From an uncultured Muribaculaceae bacterium (lineage in GTDB: Bacteria > Bacteroidota > Bacteroidia > Bacteroidales > Muribaculaceae), in assembly GCA_910577465.1 (NCBI GenBank), contig CAJTMM010000013.1, positions 9,011 to 73,010 on the forward strand: a DNA stretch of 64,000 nucleotides, in the 5' to 3' direction. The position numbers and the translations under genes are program-made. Of this stretch, positions 17,403-26,347 are shown in pieces (position 1 is the first letter of the stretch; every line of letters starts with the position of its first letter). The notes below the pieces were generated by a model. That model ran no database searches and was not told where the DNA came from. It was given only the letters and a program-made list of their open reading frames with translations.

Positions 17403-18410
17403 TTATTTCTTGTGCGCTATCATATATTGAGCTATCTGTACGGCATTCAACGCCGCACCCTTCTTTATCTGATCGCCTACCACCCAGAACGACAGACCGC
17501 AATCGTTAGTCAGGTCCCTGCGCAAACGGCCCACAAATACAGGATTCTGGTTTGCGATATCGAGCGGCATAGGATACACCTTGTCGGCAGGACGGTCCAT
17601 CACCACCAGCCCCTCGGCATGTTCAAATGCTTCACGCGCCTGTTCCAGGCTGATGGGGGCTTCCGTCTCCACCCACACGGCCTCGCTGTGCGCGCGCATT
17701 ACCGGCACACGCACACACGTAGCGCTAACATCAAGCCCGGGCGCATGCATTATCTTCTTTGTCTCATTGTACATCTTCATCTCCTCCTTGGTGTATCCAT
17801 TGTCTGTGAACACATCCACATGAGGTATCACATTGTAGGCAAGCTGATAGGCAAACTTCTCCACCGTAGGCTCCTCGCCGCGTTGGAGTTGCGCATACTG
17901 ACCTACAAGCTCATCCATAGCAGCCGCACCGGCTCCGCTCGCAGCCTGATATGTGGCAACGTGCACCCTTTTTATCGGGCTTATGTCATTGATGGGCTTG
18001 AGCGCCACCACCATCTGTATTGTGGTGCAATTAGGGTTGGCTATTATATTACGGGGAGTATTGAACGCATCGTCGCCATTCACCTCTGGCACCACCAGGG
18101 GCACATCGCTGTCCATACGGAACGCGCTTGAGTTATCTATCATCAGTGCGCCATGCTTGGTTATCGTATCGGCATACTCCTTCGATACACCTGCGCCTGC
18201 CGAAGTGAACGCTATGTCCACATCCTTGAAGTCATCATTATGCTGAAGTTCCTTTACAGTGTACTCAGTACCGCGAAACATATATTTCTTTCCGGCACTG
18301 CGTTTCGAACCGAAAAGCGTAAGATTATCCACAGGGAAATTCTGTTCCTCAAGCACTCTCAGAAATTCTTGACCGACAGCACCGCTGGCGCCGACTATAG
18401 CTACGTTCAT
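17403..18410 (-). CDS. asd: Aspartate-semialdehyde dehydrogenase
   Basis: It reduces aspartyl-4-phosphate to aspartate semialdehyde with NADPH, the branch to lysine/diaminopimelate, threonine and methionine. The 335-residue protein begins with the nucleotide-binding MNVAIVGASGAVGQEFLRVL. The catalytic cysteine C128 lies in ANPNCTTIQ, and the substrate-binding region RVPVMRAHSEAVWVE follows. It has its own promoter-like sequence upstream, and the antiporter gene follows it after 53 nt. Confidence 0.97.
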   Translation of the reverse strand: MNVAIVGASGAVGQEFLRVLEEQNFPVDNLTLFGSKRSAGKKYMFRGTEYTVKELQHNDDFKDVDIAFTSAGAGVSKEYADTITKHGALMIDNSSAFRMDSDVPLVVPEVNGDDAFNTPRNIIANPNCTTIQMVVALKPINDISPIKRVHVATYQAASGAGAAAMDELVGQYAQLQRGEEPTVEKFAYQLAYNVIPHVDVFTDNGYTKEEMKMYNETKKIMHAPGLDVSATCVRVPVMRAHSEAVWVETEAPISLEQAREAFEHAEGLVVMDRPADKVYPMPLDIANQNPVFVGRLRRDLTNDCGLSFWVVGDQIKKGAALNAVQIAQYMIAHKK

Positions 18411-18453
18411 TTTGGGTTATATATCTTAGTTATTCGTTCTTTTAAATACTCTG

Positions 18454-18461
18454 CAAAAATA
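18454..18461 (-). promoter_or_regulatory. -7 element of the asd promoter
   Basis: TATTTTTG on the minus strand matches TAnnTTTG. A TTTG lies 23 nt further upstream, slightly too far for an ideal -33 element. Predicted transcription start is about 37 nt before the asd ATG. Confidence 0.45.
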
Positions 18462-18496
18462 CTACTTTTTTTATAATTATACATCAAAGCGAAGCC

Positions 18497-18532
18497 CCCT
18501 GCCCTACCAAAATCACATTTGGCAAGACAGGG
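18497..18532 (-). terminator. Possible terminator of the 18.6-19.3 kb gene pair
   Basis: Hairpin CCCTG...CCAAA-atcaca-TTTGG...CAGGG with a 5x5 internal loop, located 22 nt beyond the stop of the small gene at 18554. The following T-run is poor, so termination is plausible but not certain. Confidence 0.4.
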
Positions 18533-18553
18533 AACCTGTAACGGTTAAATATA

Positions 18554-18805
18554 TTATTCTGACAAGTCCTGTTTTTCCGCGTACGAAAGCACGGTAGGAC
18601 TCTCCACATCCACGCCGTACTCTCCGGCACGCATGAGTATGGCACGGGCAAGACGGGGCTTCAGATTCTCGGGACAATAACGGAAGTATGCTTCGGCAGC
18701 ACGCACATGCGCCGCATCGGGCATGGGATATTCACGTCTCTCAGGCAATCCGAACACCGAATCCGGAAGCTCTTTCTTCTCCTCGTAACTAAGTCGGTCA
18801 GTCAT
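18554..18805 (-). CDS. Small conserved protein, DUF6582-like
   Basis: A hydrophilic 83-residue protein. The core LPDSVFGLPERREYPMPDAA followed by HVRAAEAYFRYCPENLKPR resembles short domains in which an LPxxRxYP and D-x-x-HVRxA motif recurs (DUF6582-like; assigned from memory of the motif, not a search). Such domains often occur in phage-related proteins, yet here it sits 12 nt behind a small barrel-protein gene in a housekeeping region. Function unknown. Confidence 0.6.
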   Translation of the reverse strand: MTDRLSYEEKKELPDSVFGLPERREYPMPDAAHVRAAEAYFRYCPENLKPRLARAILMRAGEYGVDVESPTVLSYAEKQDLSE

Positions 18806-18817
18806 AGCTGTGATACT

Positions 18818-19339
18818 TTACAGGTTAACCTTCACACCCACCTGCAACAGACCTTGCGCACCGAATCCGAGTTCACCGAACATCGTAAACATTTTGGACA
18901 GCGGCACATCCACACATATCGGCGACAGCTGGAATGCGAAATAACCCTTGTTGTACGAATCACCGCCACGGGGCTGCATGTGTGAAATCTCAGCACCCAC
19001 GCCAAGATGGGCATACATCGTGAGCAGACGGTTCTTATAATAGTCGTAACGACCATTAAGCATTATCACATGGTAAGCTATATTACTGTTATGCTTACCC
19101 TTGGTGGTGGTACTTGAGAATGTGTACGACGGACCAATCCAGAATTTGGGCAACACCTGCACGTTAAATCCGAGATTCAGTGCGCCCCAGGCATTGTTCA
19201 CGCCATCCCACCCATCGTGGTAGTCCGCGGCATCCATCAGCGTATAGCCGCCATAACTTGCCGAGATATTCATCTTCTGTGCGTTTGCGCCTGCCACCAT
19301 ACCTACTACGGCGATTAGGGTAATCAATAACTTTTTCAT
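18818..19339 (-). CDS. Small outer-membrane beta-barrel protein
   Basis: The 173-residue protein has a clear signal peptide (MKKLLITLIAVVGMVAGANA). Alternating short strands rich in aromatics and glycine follow (FWIGPSYTFSS, LTMYAHLGVGAEISHM), ending in VGVKVNL, as in eight-stranded barrels of the PorT/OmpW-like kind. Location would be the outer membrane; ligand or role unknown. It is transcribed together with the small gene downstream. Confidence 0.7.
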   Translation of the reverse strand: MKKLLITLIAVVGMVAGANAQKMNISASYGGYTLMDAADYHDGWDGVNNAWGALNLGFNVQVLPKFWIGPSYTFSSTTTKGKHNSNIAYHVIMLNGRYDYYKNRLLTMYAHLGVGAEISHMQPRGGDSYNKGYFAFQLSPICVDVPLSKMFTMFGELGFGAQGLLQVGVKVNL

Positions 19340-19433
19340 AATTTGAAACGGGGTTTTCTGTTAATATTTGGTTATAATTTGATTCACGATTTAAAAACAC
19401 GCAAACCCGCACAAAAGTTGGGGCAAAAAAATG

Positions 19434-19441
19434 TAACTTTG
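19434..19441 (+). promoter_or_regulatory. -7 element for the ybaK-aroC operon
   Basis: TAACTTTG matches TAnnTTTG and lies 53 nt before the ybaK ATG. No good -33 TTTG is found at the usual distance. Confidence 0.45.
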
Positions 19442-19494
19442 CATTATCAGCATCAGAGCTGTATCAAAATAGTGCACTGACAAACCACCATGCT

Positions 19495-20004
19495 ATGGGC
19501 CGCATACAGAAAACCAACGTGGCACGGCTGCTCGACAAAGCCGGCATAAAATACACACTGATTCCCTACACCGTCGATGAAAACGACCTTGCAGCCACAC
19601 ACGTGGCAGAGGAACTGGGCGAGGACATCCGGTGTGTGTTCAAGACATTAGTTCTACACGGAGACAAAACCGGGCACTTCGTTTGCGTGGTTCCCGGCGA
19701 CAGCGAGGTTGACCTCAAGAAAGCCGCCAAAATAGCCGGGGCGAAAAAAGCCGACCTCATTCCTATGAAAGAACTCCTCTCGCTCACCGGTTACATACGT
19801 GGCGGATGTTCCCCGATAGGCATGAAAAAGCCGTTTCCGATATTCATTCACGCCACGGCCACTCAGTTCAATGAGATATTCATCAGCGCCGGAATACGCG
19901 GGCTTCAGGTGGGCATCAACCCTATCGACCTCATTGAATATACTCATGCCACGGTATGCGACATAACAACCCAACCTCAAAACGACACCACAGACCATGA
20001 ATAG
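19495..20004 (+). CDS. ybaK: Cys-tRNA(Pro) deacylase, YbaK/EbsC family
   Basis: An editing enzyme that removes cysteine mischarged on tRNA(Pro). The 169-residue protein has the YbaK fold: VFKTLVLHGDKTGHFVCVVP contains the conserved catalytic lysine region, and GYIRGGCSPIGMKKPFPIFI the glycine-rich loop. It is the first gene of a plus-strand operon and overlaps aroC by 8 nt, so the two are likely co-translated. Confidence 0.9.
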   Translation: MGRIQKTNVARLLDKAGIKYTLIPYTVDENDLAATHVAEELGEDIRCVFKTLVLHGDKTGHFVCVVPGDSEVDLKKAAKIAGAKKADLIPMKELLSLTGYIRGGCSPIGMKKPFPIFIHATATQFNEIFISAGIRGLQVGINPIDLIEYTHATVCDITTQPQNDTTDHE

Positions 20005-21073
20005 TTTCGGAGAAATATACAGGCTCACATCATTCGGTGAGTCACACGGACCGGCGATAGGCGGCATCATCGACGGAATGCCGGCAGGCATACGCATTGA
20101 CCTCGACAAGCTGCGCTACCAGTTGCAGCGCCGACGCCCGGGGCAGTCCACACTCGTCACATCCCGCAACGAATCCGACGACGTCACCCTCCTGTCGGGA
20201 CTATACAACGGCTACACCACCGGCACACCCATCGGATTTACAATAGCCAATGCCGACAACCACTCATCCGACTATTCCACTATCGAACACACCTACCGTC
20301 CGTCACATGCCGACTACACCTACTCAGCCAAATACGGTCTTCGCGACCATCGTGGAGGCGGACGCTCATCGGCGCGCGAGACAGCTTCCCGCGTTGTTGC
20401 AGGCGCTCTCGCATCGCAGGCGCTCGACATTCTCGGCATCAAAATATACGCCTACACATCGCAAGTGGGCGATATAGTACTGCCCGCCCACTACACGCAC
20501 TATTCTCCTGACGAAATCGACAGCAACCCCGTACGATGCCCCGACCCCGAAATAGCCGAACGCATGGGCGCGCTCATAAAGCGGGTTAAATCGGCAGGTG
20601 ACACCATCGGTGGAGTGATTACCGGTGTTATCAAAGGATGTCCGGTAGGGCTTGGCGAACCGGTATTCGGAAAACTCCACGCACGGCTCGCATCGGCAAT
20701 GATGTCTATCAATGCAGCCAAGGGATTCGACTATGGTATGGGATTCAACGACTGCGGATGTCTCGGCAGCGAGATGATTGACCAATTCGTGCCTGGCAAA
20801 TATGGCAAACCGCACACACTCACCAACCATTCCGGCGGCATACAGGGCGGTATATCCAATGGCGAGGATATATATTTCCGGGTGGCGTTCAAACCGGTGG
20901 CTACCCTCCTGCGCGACGTATCCACCGTCGATGACAAAGGCAATGAGACTATCCTTCACGCACGCGGACGCCACGACCCCTGCGTTCTCCCACGTGCCGT
21001 ACCTATAGTCGAAGCTATGGCAGCAATGGTAATGCTCGACAGTTGGCTGATTAACAAAACCTCTCATCTGTAG
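19997..21073 (+). CDS. aroC: Chorismate synthase
   Basis: Last step of the shikimate pathway: 5-enolpyruvylshikimate-3-phosphate to chorismate, using reduced FMN. The protein has 358 residues with all three family signatures: FGESHGPAIGGIIDGMPAG near the start, DHRGGGRSSARETASRV, and ARGRHDPCVLPRAVPIVEAM near the end. It overlaps ybaK and is followed after 6 nt by a radical SAM gene. Confidence 0.98.
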   Translation: MNSFGEIYRLTSFGESHGPAIGGIIDGMPAGIRIDLDKLRYQLQRRRPGQSTLVTSRNESDDVTLLSGLYNGYTTGTPIGFTIANADNHSSDYSTIEHTYRPSHADYTYSAKYGLRDHRGGGRSSARETASRVVAGALASQALDILGIKIYAYTSQVGDIVLPAHYTHYSPDEIDSNPVRCPDPEIAERMGALIKRVKSAGDTIGGVITGVIKGCPVGLGEPVFGKLHARLASAMMSINAAKGFDYGMGFNDCGCLGSEMIDQFVPGKYGKPHTLTNHSGGIQGGISNGEDIYFRVAFKPVATLLRDVSTVDDKGNETILHARGRHDPCVLPRAVPIVEAMAAMVMLDSWLINKTSHL

Positions 21074-21079
21074 CAATCC

Positions 21080-21988
21080 ATGGAGGATTTCCAATTCATA
21101 GACTTCGCACGTTTCATATCGGCATATCTACCCGGAAAGATTCAGAAAATCACCGTGAACGCCGGACTGACATGTCCCAACCGCGACGGCTCCAAAGGCA
21201 CCGGAGGATGCATCTATTGCAACAACATGTCGTTTTCTCCGGACTATACGGCAACTCACCCGCCTGTAGCCACACAGCTCGCCAAAGGGAAGGAGTTTTT
21301 CGCACGCAAGTACCCATCCATGAAGTACCTTGCATATTTCCAGTCCTACACATCCACCCACGGCGACATCGACACCATACTGGACATGTACCGCGAAGCG
21401 CTCAATGTGCCCGACATACTCGGACTGGTCATAGGCACACGTCCTGACTGTATGCCGCAACGGCTACTCAATGCCTTGGCTGAAATAAGCCGCGAACGCT
21501 TCGTGATGATAGAATACGGAGCCGAAAGTGCCAATGACAGCACTCTACAGCTGATAAACCGGTGCCACTCATGGTCCGACACCGCCGATGCCGTAAGGCG
21601 CACTGCACAAGCCGGTATACCCGTTGGGCTGCATCTCATTATGGGGCTACCAGGGGAAAGCCGCGCCGACATGCTTCACACCATCGACGAAGTCAACGAC
21701 CTGCCGGTCGACATAATAAAATGTCACCAATTGCAACTCATCAGGGGTACGCGTCTTGCCAATGATGTCCAAAACGGAACCATTCAGATTTCGCATTTCA
21801 CCGTCGAAGAATACATCGACCTATGCTGCGACATAATCCAACGTTTACGTCCCGGCATAGCTATCGAACGGTTTGTATCACAGTCCCCCGACCACCTGCT
21901 CATAAGTCCACGGTGGGGACTGAAAAACTACCAATTCACCGACCTCCTGCGCAAACGTTTACGCCAAAGAGGCATATCTCATCAATAA
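21080..21988 (+). CDS. Radical SAM protein, TIGR01212/YhcC type
   Basis: The protein has 302 residues. Near the N-terminus the motif CPNRDGSKGTGGCIYC supplies three cysteines (C32, C44, C47) for the 4Fe-4S cluster that cleaves S-adenosylmethionine. The spacing is the elongated form of the YhcC/TIGR01212 family, not CxxxCxxC. A TIM-barrel follows (LGLVIGTRPDCMP, GLHLIMGLPGES). Substrate unknown. Its 3' end overlaps a convergent gene by 7 nt. Confidence 0.9.
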   Translation: MEDFQFIDFARFISAYLPGKIQKITVNAGLTCPNRDGSKGTGGCIYCNNMSFSPDYTATHPPVATQLAKGKEFFARKYPSMKYLAYFQSYTSTHGDIDTILDMYREALNVPDILGLVIGTRPDCMPQRLLNALAEISRERFVMIEYGAESANDSTLQLINRCHSWSDTADAVRRTAQAGIPVGLHLIMGLPGESRADMLHTIDEVNDLPVDIIKCHQLQLIRGTRLANDVQNGTIQISHFTVEEYIDLCCDIIQRLRPGIAIERFVSQSPDHLLISPRWGLKNYQFTDLLRKRLRQRGISHQ

Positions 21989-22458
21989 GCCATAGGATTA
22001 TAAGCCACCTCTGCTCCGGCAGCCACTATATTATCCACCATCTCATCCAGATTGTACACCGGTAGCGGATAATGGACCAGGAATGTGCCGGAAGTACGCA
22101 ACGCTATCATACCGCGTATGGCTCCGATAGCTATACTCAGCATCAACCGCAACAGATCTGTAGTGAGCACCAACTCCTCCCGGTCGGCATCTATCACACC
22201 ATCTATATCATTGATTTCAAACTCAGCATCCACCACATAGTCGAGCAACCGGCGGCGTATCTGACCGCGCATGGTCGAATAGTGCGCTCCAAGTTCAAGA
22301 ACCACCAGACGTTTAGGACCATCTTTACGGAAATTCGTCGACAACTCGACATCTACAGCCGTACCGCTATAACGCATGAACTCCCAACGATGCATTTGCG
22401 TAAGCTGTTTATTCTCACGTAACTCTACCAACCGTATGTCCAATTCTTCCTGTCTCAT
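21982..22458 (-). CDS. Uncharacterised protein, possibly SecB-like
   Basis: The 158-residue cytoplasmic-looking protein has no signal peptide or membrane helix. Charged beta-rich stretches (VDVELSTNFRKDGPKRLVVL; VDAEFEINDIDGVI) precede a helix and loop, LRLMLSIAIGAIRGMIALRT then YPLPVYNLDEMVDNIV. This order resembles the C-terminal half of the export chaperone SecB (AREAITSMVSRGTFP, then LAPVNFDALF). The similarity is by eye and weak; a SecB-like chaperone or toxin-linked variant is only a hypothesis. No toxin gene is adjacent. Confidence 0.55.
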   Translation of the reverse strand: MRQEELDIRLVELRENKQLTQMHRWEFMRYSGTAVDVELSTNFRKDGPKRLVVLELGAHYSTMRGQIRRRLLDYVVDAEFEINDIDGVIDADREELVLTTDLLRLMLSIAIGAIRGMIALRTSGTFLVHYPLPVYNLDEMVDNIVAAGAEVAYNPMAY

Positions 22459-22586
22459 ACCTATATAACCCCATATATGGCACCATTGTTTAACAGTCCA
22501 CTACTCATAGATATATCCGTATCCACCGGTGCTGTATAAGCATTTACACTGACGCACGCCCTGTAACCACATGCCTGTTTTAATGC

Positions 22587-22621
22587 AAATATCCACCAAT
22601 CGGCAAGATTGATGGATATTT
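22587..22621 (-). terminator. Probable terminator of the T9SS operon
   Basis: A 15-bp stem with one mismatch (AAATATCCAcCAATC / GATTGaTGGATATTT) and a 5-nt loop, 25 nt beyond the gldN stop. The A/T-rich base of the stem provides short T-runs on both strands. Confidence 0.55.
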
Positions 22622-22645
22622 TATATTGTTATAATAAAGCTGCGA

Positions 22646-23776
22646 TCAGCGCTTGCGGTTACGCACACTGCGTGTTGCCGCCGATTTAGTCTTCGGAGCC
22701 TTGGTCTTGGCACGTTTCACCTTTGCCGGCTTGGCGGCATCCTTATTTCCGCGACGGCTCGTAACACCGCGACGGGAGGTCTTAACCACCTTGTCGGCAG
22801 CTACCTCAGTCGTGTCAGCACCGGCGGCAAGGGCTTCAGCTTTCTCTTTTGCCTCACGACGGGCTGCCAGTTCATCGAGCGACGGCACCCACAGCTTTTT
22901 CTCGAAGTTGTCAAGCGAATTCTGTATGCTGTCTTGCGCGCGCTTCATCGCTTCAGGCTCGGGATATAACTGAGCCATAGACTTATTGCGCAGATTGCGG
23001 GTCTTGTATATCTCTCCGTCATATAACCCCAACTGGAAGTAATCATCGTAAGTGCATGTGGGCAGATTATTGTCATCTGACACGAATATATTCTGAGTCG
23101 ACAGATACGGGCGTATATCCTCAAACTTTAGCCAAAACATGGGATATTTCACGGTCTCCATACCGAAGTCATCGCTTCTATGGAGCACCGGGCATATAGC
23201 TTCCACACGCGTGCGCATACGATTGCTGCGGTTATCAAACTCCCAACGTTCCACGATGTAATAGCTTAGCACCTCATTTGCCGGCACATCACTTTCGTCT
23301 ATAGTAAATTTAGGATGTTTCTCGCTGCTCCCTTTTGCTTCTTGATAATATATATGGAAACGGTCGAGAATATCACGCACTTTCAGCTTATATTGGTCGG
23401 TAAACACCTCACGGCCGTCAAGATATTCATACACGTTGATTTTACCGTCGGCAAGCAATCGCATTATTATCCTGAACAGGCTCTCCTCACCTTCGGTAGG
23501 CTGCTCCGGGAAATAAAGCGGCGCATTTTTCTCCTGCGTCAGGTCAAGCGAACGGTATATAACCTTCATCCATGACATATCCGCATCGGACACATCCTGG
23601 GTTTGCAACCTGTTTTGCATACGGGTGGTCACCTGCGAATTGTCCTGCTGGCGGTCACGACCACGCGCACCGCGACGCATCACCGCCGAGCTGCTCGACG
23701 AATCCTGCGCCACCGAAACCATGGCAAATGCGGCAACAGCCACTACCGTAAGAACTATTCTCTTAATCTGTTTCAT
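22646..23776 (-). CDS. gldN: T9SS protein GldN/PorN
   Basis: Periplasmic component of the T9SS ring that binds GldK beneath the outer membrane. The 376-residue protein has a signal peptide (MKQIKRIVLTVVAVAAFAMV). A typical GldN core follows: MKVIYRSLDLTQEKNAPLYF, YFQLGLYDGEIYKTRNLRNK. It ends in a long lysine/arginine/alanine tail (residues about 300-376), longer than I expect for the family. It is last in the porT-porP-gldKLMN operon, 32 nt after gldM. Confidence 0.93.
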   Translation of the reverse strand: MKQIKRIVLTVVAVAAFAMVSVAQDSSSSSAVMRRGARGRDRQQDNSQVTTRMQNRLQTQDVSDADMSWMKVIYRSLDLTQEKNAPLYFPEQPTEGEESLFRIIMRLLADGKINVYEYLDGREVFTDQYKLKVRDILDRFHIYYQEAKGSSEKHPKFTIDESDVPANEVLSYYIVERWEFDNRSNRMRTRVEAICPVLHRSDDFGMETVKYPMFWLKFEDIRPYLSTQNIFVSDDNNLPTCTYDDYFQLGLYDGEIYKTRNLRNKSMAQLYPEPEAMKRAQDSIQNSLDNFEKKLWVPSLDELAARREAKEKAEALAAGADTTEVAADKVVKTSRRGVTSRRGNKDAAKPAKVKRAKTKAPKTKSAATRSVRNRKR

Positions 23777-23808
23777 CTATATAATAAGGTATATTCTTTT
23801 TCCTATTC

Positions 23809-25368
23809 TTAGTTAACTATCACTTCCACCGGATTGAGCGTGCGTTCTATTCCGTCGGGACCTTTGGCTCGTATGCGCGAGATATAGAAGCGTTTGCCAC
23901 GCGACAATCTGCGGAACGAATCCTTCTGGCGCTGTGAGAACGATGCTCCTGCCGATACCTCCGGAATGGCATTACCCATCGAATCGAAAAACACGGTCTC
24001 GAAACTGAGCACATTGAAATCTATATTCAGCATATCATCGTCAATAGCGGCATCAAGACCCTTTGCCGACATCAATGTAGCTTTCGATATGGGTTTACCC
24101 CCCTTGTAACGTTCGGGAGCGCCACCCGCACCGGTATAGGCTATGAATGCCACAGGATCAGGCAACTTACGTACACGGAATGTGGTGGTGTTTACCGTCT
24201 GTTGGCGTCCGTCCATGGTAGCCGTAACGGTTATCACCGCATCCTTACCTACCGCCGATGGACGTGCCACCCATTCATTTCCGTTGCGTGTCAGGCTGCC
24301 GTTGGTCATTGACGCGCTCACATTATTTGTCGGCACACCCGGCACCGATATGCTTATCGGGTTGTTTATACCGGCATAAAGTACATTCATCATCGTAGCG
24401 GAGACGGTAGCGCTCGGCTCCATTACCACATAGCTTGATGCAAATGGATGGCGTGTCGTGGAACCGTCGCGGTTAGCCACCTCAAGATACCCCGAGTAGT
24501 CAAACGAACCTGTCGAGCCGGTAGCGAACTCATAGCGTCCGCCCGGTATCTCCCGTCCGCCCACAAACACTTTGGGACGTGCCGTCGTATCCACTGCGGC
24601 AAGTACTATATCGGCTGTATATTTACCACCGCGCATCACCAGTCGCGACTGCGGTATCACAAACGCGCTAAGCTCATTCACGCGCACATCACCCGCATCC
24701 ACCTGATTGAGCAGGGTGGCAAGGGCCTCACCCTCGGCATAGCGCACATCATTCTGTAGCTTGGTCAGGAGCGTCACGGCTGCCACCACAGGCTGGTTCT
24801 CGAATTTCGCTTCTTCCCATAACTGCGGCAGTGCCACGCCCTTGCGATGGAACGGTTCTGTCGACAACGCGGCATTGATACTGGCTCGTTTTGCCGAATC
24901 CACCACCACCGATTCTATGTATTGCCGGTAAGCATCCACATCGGCACGCAGTTGCGCACCCTTGCGTGTAGCCGGATTGAGCATCACCACAGCCGCCGAC
25001 TCCAGGTCGTCACGGTTTTGTATATTGGACACATCGGCATCATTGCCGTCGGCATGACGCACTATCAGCATCTTTATCGAGTCTATTACGGCATACAATT
25101 TCTGTGACTCACCGCGCACCTCACGGCTCTTGTCAAACCATACCTGCCCTTTTTCCGGATTTTGAGCTGCAAAACGCTCAAGTTGGGAGTAGATGGCGTC
25201 GTTGCGGCGGCTCACATTTTCATTCGTACGCGCCAAGCCGTCCTCCACCTGTGTAAATCCGTCGAGCACATCGCTCGACACATTCAGCGCAAGCATGGCA
25301 GTCAGGACGATATACATCAAGTTTATCATCTTCTGGCGCGGGGATAGTCGTGTATTGGATTGTGCCAT
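23809..25368 (-). CDS. gldM: T9SS motor protein GldM/PorM
   Basis: A 519-residue inner-membrane protein with a long periplasmic arm that transmits motor rotation to the GldK/GldN ring. One N-terminal membrane helix (SPRQKMINLMYIVLTAMLAL) includes the arginine before the helix (R11), which in studied homologues pairs with the GldL glutamate. The rest forms the periplasmic domains (EMTN-type sequence such as VSVPGVPTNNVSASMTNG). It follows gldL after 50 nt. Confidence 0.95.
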   Translation of the reverse strand: MAQSNTRLSPRQKMINLMYIVLTAMLALNVSSDVLDGFTQVEDGLARTNENVSRRNDAIYSQLERFAAQNPEKGQVWFDKSREVRGESQKLYAVIDSIKMLIVRHADGNDADVSNIQNRDDLESAAVVMLNPATRKGAQLRADVDAYRQYIESVVVDSAKRASINAALSTEPFHRKGVALPQLWEEAKFENQPVVAAVTLLTKLQNDVRYAEGEALATLLNQVDAGDVRVNELSAFVIPQSRLVMRGGKYTADIVLAAVDTTARPKVFVGGREIPGGRYEFATGSTGSFDYSGYLEVANRDGSTTRHPFASSYVVMEPSATVSATMMNVLYAGINNPISISVPGVPTNNVSASMTNGSLTRNGNEWVARPSAVGKDAVITVTATMDGRQQTVNTTTFRVRKLPDPVAFIAYTGAGGAPERYKGGKPISKATLMSAKGLDAAIDDDMLNIDFNVLSFETVFFDSMGNAIPEVSAGASFSQRQKDSFRRLSRGKRFYISRIRAKGPDGIERTLNPVEVIVN

Positions 25369-25418
25369 TTATATTTTCTGACGGTAACGTTTCTTTATTT
25401 ACAACTCTATCTCATGGT

Positions 25419-26306
25419 TCACGCTTCAGACACCGGAGGTGTTGGAGGCACCTCAGCCGGTGCGGCGGCAGCCACGGGATTGTACATAGTGTTTATGGTC
25501 ATGGCATGAAGCATCTTGGCATAAACCTGATTGAGCTGCTGCATGTACATAGCCATCTTCTCACTCTCCTCGCAGTACTTGGCGCTCTTGTTGGCAGTAG
25601 TCTCGTACATATCGCATATACCCTTTATGCCACGGTTCACACGGTCTATGGCATCAAGCTGCGACGACACACTCTTCAGTTGTATCTCGTATATGGTGTT
25701 GAGTCCGCTTATATTGCGGTTGAGTGCCTGCATCTGCTCTACATATCCGGTGGAGCTCTGTGTGATATTTTCCGAGTTTTCGGTTATGGCACGATAACTG
25801 TCGAGCAGCACCTCACTCACCTTGTTCAATGCTTCGGTGGTCGCTTTAAGCTTGCTCATCTCTGCGGCTATACCCGACATCTGAGCCATATAGTCGTCAC
25901 TCACCGCACCCGGTTCTCCCACTGCCGCAGCCGGCACAGTTGCACCCGGTACTCCGGTCTGCACGGTTCCGCCGTAGTTTACAGATGTACCGCCTACCAC
26001 TACGCCGGAGCCTGAAGCGAAATCCGGACGTTCGTCGGGGTTCTTCGACGATAGCACGGGGAACACCTCTTCCCAATTGTATTCGCGCGGCGGGCGGTCA
26101 AATGCTGTAAGCACAAACATAAGCACCTCCGTACCCATACCTATCGAAAGCAACGTATTGCCACCGGGCAAGTGCAGAATCTTGAACAATGCGCCCCATA
26201 TCACGATAGCGGCACCTATACTGTATGCAAAGTTAAAAAAGCGTTGTCCCTTCTCGCCGGAGAGGAATCGTTCCACGCTGTTTTTATATCTTTTAATTTT
26301 TCCCAT
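25419..26306 (-). CDS. gldL: T9SS motor protein GldL/PorL
   Basis: Proton-channel subunit of the motor that powers type IX secretion. The 295-residue protein has two N-terminal membrane helices (about residues 24-45 and 50-69). The second carries E60 in SIGMGTEVLMFVLTAF, the conserved buried glutamate thought to relay protons. A cytoplasmic coiled-coil-rich domain follows (residues about 140-280). The C-terminal alanine/proline-rich end is low-complexity. Confidence 0.95.
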   Translation of the reverse strand: MGKIKRYKNSVERFLSGEKGQRFFNFAYSIGAAIVIWGALFKILHLPGGNTLLSIGMGTEVLMFVLTAFDRPPREYNWEEVFPVLSSKNPDERPDFASGSGVVVGGTSVNYGGTVQTGVPGATVPAAAVGEPGAVSDDYMAQMSGIAAEMSKLKATTEALNKVSEVLLDSYRAITENSENITQSSTGYVEQMQALNRNISGLNTIYEIQLKSVSSQLDAIDRVNRGIKGICDMYETTANKSAKYCEESEKMAMYMQQLNQVYAKMLHAMTINTMYNPVAAAAPAEVPPTPPVSEA

Positions 26307-26347
26307 TGCGGTTTGCGAATATGCTGTATTGTCTTTAATCTCTTGGT

